DNA of 20,692 bases, taken from contig VBCT01000008.1 of the NCBI GenBank assembly GCA_005882235.1, forward strand, positions 1 through 20,692, given 5' to 3'. The notes under the pieces were generated by a model. It ran no database searches, was not told the DNA's origin, and was given only the letters and a program-made list of their open reading frames with translations. This DNA comes from Betaproteobacteria bacterium. Lineage in GTDB: Bacteria > Pseudomonadota > Gammaproteobacteria > Burkholderiales > SG8-39. A program made the translations under genes and the position numbers. Positions 6,786 to 13,939 of the stretch are shown here, in pieces (the first letter of the stretch is position 1; each line of letters starts with the position of its first letter).

Positions 6786-7741
6786 TCTGGTCGCGCATCA
6801 TCGGCACCGGGAGCTATTTGCCGCCGAAGATCGTCACCAACGACGATCTGGCCGGACAAATGGATACCACCGACGAATGGATCCGGACGCGCACCGGAAT
6901 TCGCCAGCGTCACATCGCCGAACCCTCGCAGGCCTCCAGCGACCTCGGTCTCGAGGCGAGCCGCGCGGCGCTTGCCGCGGCGCGAGTCGTCCCGCAGGAA
7001 ATCGATCTCATCATCGTGGCCACGGCGACGCCCGACTACATTTTTCCGAGCACGGCCTGCATCATGCAGGCGAAGCTGGGAATAAAGGGCTGCGCCGCGT
7101 TCGATATTCAGGCCGTCTGCAGCGGCTTCGTATATGCCCTGGCGATCGCCGACAAAATGATCCGATCGGGCCAGCATCGCTGTGCTCTGATCGTCGGCGC
7201 CGAGGTGTATTCGCGTATCCTCGACTGGAAAGATCGCGGCACGGCGGTGCTGTTCGGCGATGGCGCCGGCGCAGTGATACTCCGGGCGGACTCCAAGCCC
7301 GGTATCATGGCGAGCGCGCTGCATGCCGACGGGTCTTACGTGGACATCCTTTCCGTGCCCGGCAATGTGTGCGGCGGCAAGATCGTCGGGTCGCCGTTTC
7401 TGCAGATGGACGGGCAAGCGGTTTTCAAGTTCGCGGTCAAGGTGCTGGACGAAGTCGCGCGCGAGACTCTGGCCATGTGCGCTCTCACCCCCGCGGATGT
7501 CGACTGGCTCATTCCGCACCAGGCCAACGTGCGCATACTCGAGGCGACCGCGAGGAAGCTCGGCATCGAATTGTCGAAGCTCATCGTCACCGTGGATCGT
7601 CACGGCAATACGTCGGCCGCCTCGGTGCCTCTCGCGCTCGATCTGGCGATCCGAGACGGGCGCATCAAGCCGGGCCACAAAGTCATGCTCCAGGGCGTAG
7701 GCGGCGGCTTCACCTGGGGCGCATCACTGGTGGAGATGTAA
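6782..7741 (+). CDS. fabH: Beta-ketoacyl-ACP synthase III (FabH)
   Basis: Starts fatty acid synthesis by condensing acetyl-CoA with malonyl-ACP. The 319-residue protein keeps the thiolase-fold triad Cys113 (in AVCSGF), His246 (in IPHQAN) and Asn276 (in GNTSAA), matching E. coli Cys112/His244/Asn274. The early DEWIRTRTGIRQRH and the closing GVGGGFTWGASLV are FabH signatures. It starts with GTG at 6782, overlapping the plsX stop by 4 bases, so translation is probably coupled to plsX. Ends 5 bases before the fabD start. It is the first of four adjacent type II fatty acid synthesis genes. Confidence 0.96.
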   Translation: MIWSRIIGTGSYLPPKIVTNDDLAGQMDTTDEWIRTRTGIRQRHIAEPSQASSDLGLEASRAALAAARVVPQEIDLIIVATATPDYIFPSTACIMQAKLGIKGCAAFDIQAVCSGFVYALAIADKMIRSGQHRCALIVGAEVYSRILDWKDRGTAVLFGDGAGAVILRADSKPGIMASALHADGSYVDILSVPGNVCGGKIVGSPFLQMDGQAVFKFAVKVLDEVARETLAMCALTPADVDWLIPHQANVRILEATARKLGIELSKLIVTVDRHGNTSAASVPLALDLAIRDGRIKPGHKVMLQGVGGGFTWGASLVEM

Positions 7742-7746
7742 TCGAG

Positions 7747-8682
7747 GTGAAGTTCGCGATGGTATTTCCAGGCCAAGGATCCCAGTCGGCGGGAATGCTC
7801 GCCGGCTACGGCGACATGCCCGCGATCCGTGAGACGCTTGCCGAAGCATCCGAAGTCCTGAAGCAGGACCTCGCCAAGTTGATCGCCGAAGGTCCCGAGG
7901 AGGAACTCAACAGAACCGTCAATACCCAGCCGGTCATGGTGACGGCGGGCATCTGTGCCTGGCGCGCGTGGCGGGAGTCGGGCGGCGCCGAACCCGCGCT
8001 CCTCGCGGGCCACAGCCTCGGCGAGTACACCGCGCTCGTAGTGGCCGGTTCAATCTCCTTCGCCGATTGCCTCCCCCTTGTGCGCCTGCGCGGCCGGGCG
8101 ATGCAGGAAGCGGTGCCGCAGGGCACGGGCGCAATGGCTGCGATTCTCGGCCTGGATGACGAAGGGGTGAAGTCGGCGTGCGCGGAAGCCGCACAGGGCG
8201 ATGTCTGCGAGGCGGTAAACTTCAATGCGCCCGGACAGGTGGTCATCGCTGGACACGCGGGCGCCGTGCGGCGCGCGATCGAGGCCGCAAAGGCGCGCGG
8301 CGCGAAGCGGGCAATGGCACTGCCGGTGAGCGCTCCATTTCACTCCTCGTTGATGGCCCCGGCTGCAGCGAGGCTAAGAGAAGCACTCGAGACAGTCGCA
8401 GTGAATTCTCCGCGAATCCCGGTCATCCACAATGTGGACGCGAAGAGCCACACCGACGCCTCAGGAGTCAAGGAGGCGCTGGTGACTCAGGCCGACCATC
8501 CGGTGCGCTGGGTCGAGTGCGTGAGGGAAATGGCGGCACAAGGCGTGAAGCAGATTTTCGAATGCGGCCCGGGAAAAGTTCTCGCGCCGCTCGTCAGACG
8601 CACGGCCGAGGGACTGCAGGGCGTTGCACTCTCCGACCGTACGGGTCTCGAGCAGGGGGCTCAGTTGTCGAACGCCGCATGA
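7747..8682 (+). CDS. fabD: Malonyl-CoA:ACP transacylase (FabD)
   Basis: Loads malonyl groups from CoA onto acyl carrier protein. From GTG 7747 it is 311 residues, starting MKFAMVFPGQGSQ. The oxyanion-hole glutamine is Q11, the nucleophile Ser90 lies in GHSLGEYTALV, and the catalytic His199 is in PVSAPFHSSLM; these match E. coli Ser92 and His201. A GGAG at 7732-7735 is 11 bases upstream. ATG 7759 (codon 5) is the alternative start, but it would remove the first beta strand. The same frame remains open far upstream, inside fabH, with no FabD-like content. The stop overlaps fabG in an ATGA junction. Confidence 0.95.
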   Translation: MKFAMVFPGQGSQSAGMLAGYGDMPAIRETLAEASEVLKQDLAKLIAEGPEEELNRTVNTQPVMVTAGICAWRAWRESGGAEPALLAGHSLGEYTALVVAGSISFADCLPLVRLRGRAMQEAVPQGTGAMAAILGLDDEGVKSACAEAAQGDVCEAVNFNAPGQVVIAGHAGAVRRAIEAAKARGAKRAMALPVSAPFHSSLMAPAAARLREALETVAVNSPRIPVIHNVDAKSHTDASGVKEALVTQADHPVRWVECVREMAAQGVKQIFECGPGKVLAPLVRRTAEGLQGVALSDRTGLEQGAQLSNAA

Positions 8683-9425
8683 TGGATCTCAGGGGCCAGG
8701 TTGCGCTGGTGACCGGCGCAACGCGCGGAATCGGCAGGTCGATCGCTCTGATGCTGGGCGGCGGAGGCGCGACCGTTGTCGGCACGGCCACCACCGATGC
8801 CGGCGCGCAATCCATCACGGCGTACCTCTCCCAGGTGCAGATTCGGGGAAAGGGAGCGCAGCTCGACGTGCGGATCGCGGCGAACATCGAGCGCCTGGTG
8901 GCCGAGATCGAGCAGGCCCACGGCACGGTTTCCATTCTCGTCAACAACGCCGGCATCGCCCAGGACAACCTCGCGATGCGCATGAAGGAGGCCGAGTGGG
9001 ACACGGTGATCGATACCAATCTCAAATCGGTGTTCCGGCTTTGCAAAGCCGTCATGCGAGGCATGATGAAGGCACGCTCGGGCCGTATCATCAACATCAC
9101 CTCAGTGGTCGGCTCGAGCGGCAACGCCGGCCAAATCAATTATGCGGCGGCGAAGGCCGGAATCGCGGGGTTGACGCGGTCGCTCGCGCGCGAGATAGGC
9201 AGCCGCGGCATCACCGTCAATTGCGTCGCCCCCGGCTTCATCGATACGGACATGACTCGAGTGCTCACGGACGCGCAGCGCGAGGCGCTGCTGCAGCAAA
9301 TTCCCCTGGGGCGCCTCGGAAATCCGGAAGACGTGGCCGCGGTCGTGGCGTTTCTCGCTTCACCGCAGGCCGCCTATATCACCGGCGCGACCCTTCACGT
9401 CAACGGCGGCATGTATATGAGCTGA
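8679..9425 (+). CDS. fabG: 3-oxoacyl-ACP reductase (FabG)
   Basis: NADPH-dependent reduction of 3-oxoacyl-ACP in each elongation round. A 248-residue short-chain dehydrogenase: cofactor-binding TGATRGIG at 12-19, NNAG at 89-92, and the active residues Asn114, Ser142, Tyr155 and Lys159 (YAAAK), matching E. coli Asn110/Ser138/Tyr151/Lys155. The end, GATLHVNGGMYM, is typical of FabG. Two start codons lie in tandem (ATGATG); the first, at 8679, overlaps the fabD stop by 4 bases, while the second at 8682 would give a 247-residue protein. No nearby Shine-Dalgarno sequence is seen, so initiation probably relies on coupling to fabD. A 188-base gap with a promoter separates it from acpP. Confidence 0.95.
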   Translation: MMDLRGQVALVTGATRGIGRSIALMLGGGGATVVGTATTDAGAQSITAYLSQVQIRGKGAQLDVRIAANIERLVAEIEQAHGTVSILVNNAGIAQDNLAMRMKEAEWDTVIDTNLKSVFRLCKAVMRGMMKARSGRIINITSVVGSSGNAGQINYAAAKAGIAGLTRSLAREIGSRGITVNCVAPGFIDTDMTRVLTDAQREALLQQIPLGRLGNPEDVAAVVAFLASPQAAYITGATLHVNGGMYMS

Positions 9426-9437
9426 CGGGCGCGACGA

Positions 9438-9466
9438 GGGCCCGGATCGGAACGGTGGCCGGGTCC
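9438..9466 (+). other. Inverted repeat after fabG
   Basis: GGGCCCGG (9438-9445) can pair with CCGGGTCC (9459-9466), one G-U pair included, around a 13-base loop just after the fabG stop. There is no T-run, so a terminator call is weak. It may reduce read-through into acpP, which has its own promoter. Confidence 0.25.
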
Positions 9467-9532
9467 CTGCTTCGATCCCGTGATCCGAGAAATCGATGGC
9501 CGTGACGGAAATGCCGTTGCGGCCTGATTGGC

Positions 9533-9563
9533 TTGCCGGGAGCAAAGGCGATTCTGCTACAAT
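9533..9563 (+). promoter_or_regulatory. Candidate internal promoter for acpP
   Basis: In the 188-base fabG-acpP gap, TGCTACAAT (9555-9563) is an extended -10 element (TGn then TACAAT, five of six). A weak TTGCCG (9533-9538) lies 19 bases upstream. The extended -10 could compensate for the poor -35. RNA would start near 9570 and give a leader of about 44 bases ending in a strong ribosome binding site. ACP is needed in far larger amounts than the other Fab proteins, so its own promoter makes sense. Confidence 0.55.
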
Positions 9564-9613
9564 GCGCACCTTCTGAATTTCGATTGCAGTAAAACAAGGG
9601 GAAGGAGTCCGCA

Positions 9614-9856
9614 ATGGAAAACGTTGAACAGCGCGTCAAGAAAATCGTCGCGGAACAGCTCGGCGTGAACGACGCGGAGATCAAGAACGTATCCTCGTTT
9701 GTCGACGACCTAGGCGCGGACTCACTGGACACCGTCGAACTCGTGATGGCTCTCGAAGAAGAATTCGAGACTGAGATCCCGGATGAGGAGGCTGAAAAGA
9801 TCACCACCGTCCAGCAGGCCATCGACTACGTAAACGCCCACGCCAAGAAAACCTGA
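9614..9856 (+). CDS. acpP: Acyl carrier protein
   Basis: An 80-residue acidic protein that carries growing acyl chains on a 4'-phosphopantetheine arm. The attachment residue is Ser37 in GADSLDTVELVMALEEEF, the invariant motif. The strong ribosome binding site AAGGAG (9602-9607) is 6 bases before ATG 9614, in keeping with very high expression. It is preceded by its own likely promoter and followed 24 bases later by fabF, which uses ACP-bound substrates. Identification is certain. Confidence 0.98.
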   Translation: MENVEQRVKKIVAEQLGVNDAEIKNVSSFVDDLGADSLDTVELVMALEEEFETEIPDEEAEKITTVQQAIDYVNAHAKKT

Positions 9857-9880
9857 TTTCTCCCCACGGCCGGAGCCGAT

Positions 9881-11119
9881 TTGAGCCGCCGTCGTGTTGT
9901 CATCACCGGATTAGGAATTGTCTGCCCGATCGGCAACACTGTTGCCGAAGCCTGGTCAAGCGTCCTCGCCGCCAAGTCCGGAATCGGCCGCATCACCCAC
10001 TTCGACCCGGGTTTGCTCTCGAGCCGGATCGCGGGCGAAGTAAAGGACTTCGACGTCGCCGCGTACTTGTCGCCGAAGGAGGCGCGCCGCATGGACCGTT
10101 TCATCCATCTCGGCATCGCAGCCGGGGTTCAGGCGCTGAAGGACTCCGGCCTCGAGGTCACCGAAGCCAATGCCGCTCGCATCGGCGTCAATATCGGCTC
10201 GGGCATCGGCGGGCTGCCGATGATCGAGGAGACGCATAACGACGTGCTGAAGGGCGGCCCGCGCAAGATTTCGCCCTTCTTCATTCCCAGCACGATCATC
10301 AACATGATCTCGGGAAATCTGTCGATCATGCACGGACTGAAGGGTCCGAATCTGGCGATGGTGACTGCTTGCACGACCTCAGCGCACTGCATCGGCGAAT
10401 CCGGTCGTCTCATCGAATACGGCGACTGCGATGCGATGGTCGCCGGCGGCGCGGAGGCGACCACCACCCTGCTCACGGTGGGCGGCTTCGCCGCGGCGCG
10501 CGCGCTGTCGACCCGCAACGACGATCCCGCCACGGCGAGCCGTCCCTGGGACAGGGACCGCGACGGATTCGTTCTGGGAGAGGGAGCCGGAGTGGTGGTG
10601 CTCGAGGAATTCGAGCACGCGAAGCGGCGCGGCGCGAAGATTTACGCGGAGCTCGCCGGTTACGGGATGAGCGGGGACGCCTACCACATGACCGCGCCGC
10701 AGGAGAACGGAGAGGGGGCCGCCCGCTGCATGGAAAACGCCTTGCGCAACGCCCGGCTCAATCGCGAAGACATCGACTACATCAACGCTCACGGAACCTC
10801 GACGCCTCTGGGCGACCTCGCCGAGACCATAGCGGTCAAACGCTGTTTCGGCGATCATGCGAGGAAGCTCGCCGTGAGCTCGACGAAATCCATGACCGGG
10901 CACTTGCTCGGCGCGGCCGGAGGAGTGGAGGCGATTTTCTCTGTGCTGGCGATCCGCGATCAGGTCGCGCCCCCGACTGCGAACCTGTTCAACCAGGATC
11001 CGGCTTGCGATCTCGATTACGTGCCCAACGCAGCCCGGCGCATGCCGCTGCGCACCGCCCTGTCGAACTCCTTTGGGTTCGGGGGGACCAACGGAACGCT
11101 GATTTTCAAGCGCGTTTGA
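9881..11119 (+). CDS. fabF: Beta-ketoacyl-ACP synthase II (FabF)
   Basis: Elongates acyl-ACP by condensation with malonyl-ACP and adjusts unsaturated chain length with temperature in E. coli. The 412-residue protein has the Cys-His-His triad: Cys164 in TACTTSAHC, His304 in NAHGTSTPLGD and His341 in TKSMTGHLLGAAG, with Lys336; E. coli has 163, 303 and 340. Translation starts at a TTG (9881): CGGAG at 9871-9875 sits 5 bases upstream and the encoded MSRRRVVITGLGIV is the normal family start, with no ATG or GTG nearby that would fit. A TTG start in a core gene may hold its level below that of acpP. The YgfX-like gene follows 27 bases downstream. Confidence 0.96.
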   Translation: MSRRRVVITGLGIVCPIGNTVAEAWSSVLAAKSGIGRITHFDPGLLSSRIAGEVKDFDVAAYLSPKEARRMDRFIHLGIAAGVQALKDSGLEVTEANAARIGVNIGSGIGGLPMIEETHNDVLKGGPRKISPFFIPSTIINMISGNLSIMHGLKGPNLAMVTACTTSAHCIGESGRLIEYGDCDAMVAGGAEATTTLLTVGGFAAARALSTRNDDPATASRPWDRDRDGFVLGEGAGVVVLEEFEHAKRRGAKIYAELAGYGMSGDAYHMTAPQENGEGAARCMENALRNARLNREDIDYINAHGTSTPLGDLAETIAVKRCFGDHARKLAVSSTKSMTGHLLGAAGGVEAIFSVLAIRDQVAPPTANLFNQDPACDLDYVPNAARRMPLRTALSNSFGFGGTNGTLIFKRV

Positions 11120-11146
11120 TCCCGAAAGGGGTGAAGACGAGAGCTC

Positions 11147-11611
11147 ATGTCGGCAGCGTCCACGCTGCAGTTCGATCTCAAGCCCTCGCCCAAGCTTGCG
11201 GCTTTGCTTCTCGTTGCTCATAGTCTCGCGCTCGCGGCCGCCTGGGTGAGCTTGGCCGGCTGGCCGCAGGTCCTCGTCGGTTTCGGCATCCTGCTCTCGG
11301 GGGCGGGCTGCCTTGCCGAGGTCCTGCATCGATCCTCCCGGGCGGCCGTGTCGCTGGAGTTGCGAGAGGACGGAGGCGCTTCCTGGCGGGACCGTAACGG
11401 CGCTTGGCACGAGGCCAGGCTTCGCAGCGACCATTTTGTTTCGGCGGCATTCGTGGTCCTGGGGCTCGACCTGGCGGGGCGCGGCCGCAAATGGCTGGTG
11501 CTCTTGGGCGATTCGGCCCTGCCCGAGGACTTTCGGCGGCTTCGGGTCTGGCTGCGCTGGCGCCGTGATGTCCGATCCGGAAGGAGGCCGACTCGGGCCA
11601 GCACGGAATAA
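11147..11611 (+). CDS. YgfX-like inner membrane protein
   Basis: A 154-residue protein with two hydrophobic helices (about 17-36 and 41-59) at the N-terminus and a soluble C-terminal half containing HFVSAAFVVLGLDL and DFRRLRVWLRWR. That layout and the closing FRRLRVWLRW motif resemble the YgfX (PF07254) family. E. coli YgfX/CptA was described as a partner of SdhE/YgfY; no sdhE gene lies here, so a toxin role is not implied. It lies 27 bases after fabF and upstream of rpoE, and could be the last gene of the fatty acid operon. Only a weak GAGAG precedes ATG 11147. Family assignment is by pattern recognition; function is unknown. Confidence 0.65.
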   Translation: MSAASTLQFDLKPSPKLAALLLVAHSLALAAAWVSLAGWPQVLVGFGILLSGAGCLAEVLHRSSRAAVSLELREDGGASWRDRNGAWHEARLRSDHFVSAAFVVLGLDLAGRGRKWLVLLGDSALPEDFRRLRVWLRWRRDVRSGRRPTRASTE

Positions 11612-11625
11612 GCTTGCAGGAGCCT

Positions 11626-11652
11626 GAACTATTCTTCAAGTGACGGGTCTCT
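11626..11652 (+). promoter_or_regulatory. Candidate sigma-E type promoter upstream of rpoE
   Basis: GAACTA (11626-11631), a 16-base spacer and TCTCT (11648-11652) resemble the ECF sigma-E consensus (GAACTT, 16-17 bases, TCTGA). The site is in the 145-base gap before rpoE, where E. coli and Pseudomonas homologues have a self-activated promoter. The -35 is good, the -10 only partial. The rest of the gap holds a separate TATACT box and a small hairpin, GAAGCG (11722-11727) with CGCTTC (11734-11739), just before the ribosome binding site. Confidence 0.45.
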
Positions 11653-11687
11653 TAGGCAGGGTCCCGGGGACTGCGTACGCACTGCGG

Positions 11688-11693
11688 TATACT
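11688..11693 (+). promoter_or_regulatory. Possible sigma-70 -10 box before rpoE
   Basis: TATACT matches five of six bases of the -10 consensus, about 64 bases before the rpoE start. No convincing -35 box lies 16-18 bases upstream, so this is only a candidate for the housekeeping promoter that would keep a basal level of sigma-E. Confidence 0.3.
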
Positions 11694-11756
11694 GGCCGCC
11701 GCCTGTGGACATCTTAGAACAGAAGCGCGACACCGCTTCGTCAGGGACGGCGGCGG

Positions 11757-12356
11757 ATGGATGAGCGGGATCTCGACCAACAGCTGGTCGAGCAAGCCCA
11801 GCGAGGCGACAAGCATGCCTTCGAGCTGCTGGTGTCGAAATATCAGCGAAAGCTGGCGCGGTTGCTGTCCCGGTTCATCCGGGACTCGACAGAGGTCGAG
11901 GATGTCGCACAGGAAACGTTCATCAAGGCCTACCGCGCGCTGCCCTCGTTCCGGGGCGATAGCGCGTTTTATACGTGGTTATACCGGATCGGCATCAACA
12001 CCGCGAAGAACTACCTGGTGGCGCTGGGGCGGCGCGTCCCGACAACGACCGAGTTCGATTCCGAGGACGCGGAAGGGTTCGAGGGCGGCGAGCAGTTGCG
12101 CGACATCAACACGCCCGAGAGCATGCTGATGACCAGGGAGATCGCGAATACCGTCAACGACACCTTGAAGCAGCTGCCCGAAGAGCTGCGCAACGCCATC
12201 ACGCTGCGCGAGATCGAAGGCTTGAGTTACGAGGACATTGCGACCATCATGAATTGCCCGATCGGCACGGTTCGTTCGAGAATATTCCGTGCGCGCGAGG
12301 CAATCGCCGAAAAACTGCGACCCCTTCTCGACACGCGCAAGGATCAAAGGTGGTGA
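11757..12356 (+). CDS. rpoE: RNA polymerase sigma factor RpoE (sigma-E/AlgU, ECF family)
   Basis: Extracytoplasmic-function sigma factor directing RNA polymerase to envelope-stress genes. The 199-residue protein has region 2 at about 20-88, including DVAQETFIKAYRAL (49-62) and the DNA-melting FYTWLYRIGINTAKN, and region 4 at about 133-187 with the helix-turn-helix GLSYEDIATIMNCPIGTVRS, which reads -35 boxes. The length and composition match E. coli RpoE and Pseudomonas AlgU. AGGGA (11743-11747) lies 9 bases before ATG 11757. It is followed, 2 bases after its stop, by its anti-sigma factor gene. This arrangement lets the anti-sigma factor be made in proportion. Confidence 0.96.
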   Translation: MDERDLDQQLVEQAQRGDKHAFELLVSKYQRKLARLLSRFIRDSTEVEDVAQETFIKAYRALPSFRGDSAFYTWLYRIGINTAKNYLVALGRRVPTTTEFDSEDAEGFEGGEQLRDINTPESMLMTREIANTVNDTLKQLPEELRNAITLREIEGLSYEDIATIMNCPIGTVRSRIFRAREAIAEKLRPLLDTRKDQRW

Positions 12357-12358
12357 CC

Positions 12359-12874
12359 ATGAAGGAAAGACTATCGGCGCTGATCGACGGCGAGCTCCAG
12401 AGCGACAGTCTTCACGCGCATCTCGGACGGCTCCGAGCGGACCCGGAATTGCGCGGCGCATGGGATACCTACCACCTGATAGGCGATGCGCTCAGGGGCC
12501 AGATCAGCCCGGGGATCGCCGATCGCGTAGTCGCTCGCCTTCGCGAGGAGCCCACGGTGCTTGCCCCGCCGCCGGAAAGAAACCCCACCAGGCGCCTCGG
12601 CTGGTACGCCATGAGCGCCGCTGCCAGCGTCGCCGCCGTGGTCTTCGTCGCATGGACGGCCTCCCCCGGCTGGCGCGCAGAGTCGCAGCTCGCCGGCGGT
12701 CCGGACGCAGCCACGGCCGCGCCCCCGGTCCCGGTCGCTCTGGTCTCCAGCGTCGCGCCCGTCGAAATCGAGAACTACTTGCTCGCCCATCAGCCTTATT
12801 CCCACACGAGCGCCATGCAAGGAATCGCACCCTACGGACGCAGCGTGGCTGACGAGCGGGCGGCAAGGAAATGA
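12359..12874 (+). CDS. rseA: Anti-sigma-E factor RseA (MucA-like)
   Basis: A 171-residue single-pass membrane protein that binds sigma-E in the cytoplasm and releases it after regulated proteolysis. The N-terminus (MKERLSALIDGEL) and following helices match the RseA sigma-binding domain. One transmembrane segment spans about 83-100, followed by an Ala/Pro-rich periplasmic linker and a conserved-looking tail with YLLAHQPYSHTSAMQGIAPYGRSV, which is where RseB would bind. ATG 12359 comes 2 bases after the rpoE stop; GTG 12353 is in frame but overlaps that stop. Its stop overlaps the rseB start (ATGA). Sequence is poorly conserved in the family, so the name relies on topology plus position between rpoE and rseB. 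Confidence 0.88.
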   Translation: MKERLSALIDGELQSDSLHAHLGRLRADPELRGAWDTYHLIGDALRGQISPGIADRVVARLREEPTVLAPPPERNPTRRLGWYAMSAAASVAAVVFVAWTASPGWRAESQLAGGPDAATAAPPVPVALVSSVAPVEIENYLLAHQPYSHTSAMQGIAPYGRSVADERAARK

Positions 12875-13857
12875 CGCCGCCCTTAGCGTCATGTGTGTGG
12901 CGGGGGATAAGGATCCCGCTGTTCCTGCTCCCGGTATCGGCGGCGATAGCCCAGAGCGAACCCTCCGCGCTGCAATGGCTTCAACGCATCTACGCCGCCA
13001 CGGAAAAGCTCAGCTACTCCGGCACGTTCGTATACCAGCAGGGCCAGCAGGTCGAAACCTCCCGCATCACCCACGTCGTCGAGGCTTCGGGACCGCGCGA
13101 GCGGCTGGAAACCCTGGACGGGGTGCCGCGCGAGATCATCCGTACCGGCGACGAGGTCGTGTGCTACCTGCCCGCGAGCTCGACGGTAAAGATCGACAAG
13201 CAGCCCGGTCGCCGGCCGTTTCCCGCGATCCTTTCGGAGCAACTCAAGGACGTGTCGGAGAACTACACCATCAGGAAAGTCGAGATCGAGCGCGTCGGAG
13301 GCTACAGTTGCCAGGTCCTCGCGCTGGAGCCTCGGGACCGGATGCGATACGGTCACCGGCTTTGGGCGGATCTCAATACCGGCATGCTGCTCAAAGCGAA
13401 AACCTTCGATGAGAAGAACGAGCTGCTGGAGCAGTTCGCATTCACGCAGATCAAGATCGGTGGCCACATCGGCCGGGATCAGCTGAAGGCGCGCTATTTC
13501 CGCGAAAGCCGGGACTGGCGCGTCGAGGATTCCGGCGCCACCCGCGCCAATCTGGCCGAAGCCGGATGGACGATCCGCTCCAGGCCCGCGGGTTTTCGCA
13601 CGGTCGCCGAGCTGATGCGGACCATGGGAGGCACCGGAGGGGTCGGCCATATCGTCCTGTCCGACGGTCTCGCAGCGATCTCGGTGTTCATCGAGCCCGC
13701 GACGAGCAGGCAGCCGGCGGCGCAGCCGGGCCTGGTGCGGCAGGGCGCGATCAACGTCTACATGCGTCCGGTGGGCAGCTACTGGGTCACGGTAGTCGGC
13801 GAAGCGCCCGCAGAGAGCGTAAAATACATCGCCAACGCGGTCGAATACCGCAAGTAG
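12871..13857 (+). CDS. rseB: Sigma-E regulatory protein RseB (MucB)
   Basis: A 328-residue periplasmic protein that shields RseA from protease and may sense misplaced lipoproteins or LPS. A signal peptide ends near residue 27 (AIA before QSE). The large N-terminal domain (about 33-205), with LQRIYAATEKLSYSGTFVYQQG, is the lipoprotein-like fold of RseB/MucB. The smaller C-terminal domain (about 225-326), containing GHIVLSDGLAAISVFIEP, contacts RseA. It starts ATGA-overlapped with rseA. The mucD ATG follows 82 bases after the stop; the gap contains a hairpin, CCGGCAG (13891-13897) with CTGCCGG (13911-13917). Assignment is good by both sequence and order. Confidence 0.93.
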   Translation: MTPPLASCVWRGIRIPLFLLPVSAAIAQSEPSALQWLQRIYAATEKLSYSGTFVYQQGQQVETSRITHVVEASGPRERLETLDGVPREIIRTGDEVVCYLPASSTVKIDKQPGRRPFPAILSEQLKDVSENYTIRKVEIERVGGYSCQVLALEPRDRMRYGHRLWADLNTGMLLKAKTFDEKNELLEQFAFTQIKIGGHIGRDQLKARYFRESRDWRVEDSGATRANLAEAGWTIRSRPAGFRTVAELMRTMGGTGGVGHIVLSDGLAAISVFIEPATSRQPAAQPGLVRQGAINVYMRPVGSYWVTVVGEAPAESVKYIANAVEYRK

Positions 13858-13939
13858 AGCCCGGCGACCTCCCTTGAATCAGTCCGGCTCCCGGCAGCCG
13901 TCGCGGTTTTCTGCCGGCTCGGTTCCGAGGACTATTTTG

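Noticed and set aside
6877..7746. Long upstream extension of the fabD frame inside fabH
   Set aside because: Arg/Gly-rich shadow of fabH; FabD homology begins only at GTG 7747.
11147..11611. Toxin-antitoxin module based on the YgfX/CptA name
   Set aside because: No adjacent antitoxin-like gene; the neighbouring genes are core metabolism and stress control.
13874..13939. TTG start for mucD 22 codons upstream
   Set aside because: It would bury the signal peptide behind a polar extension; ATG 13940 has a well-placed GAGGA.
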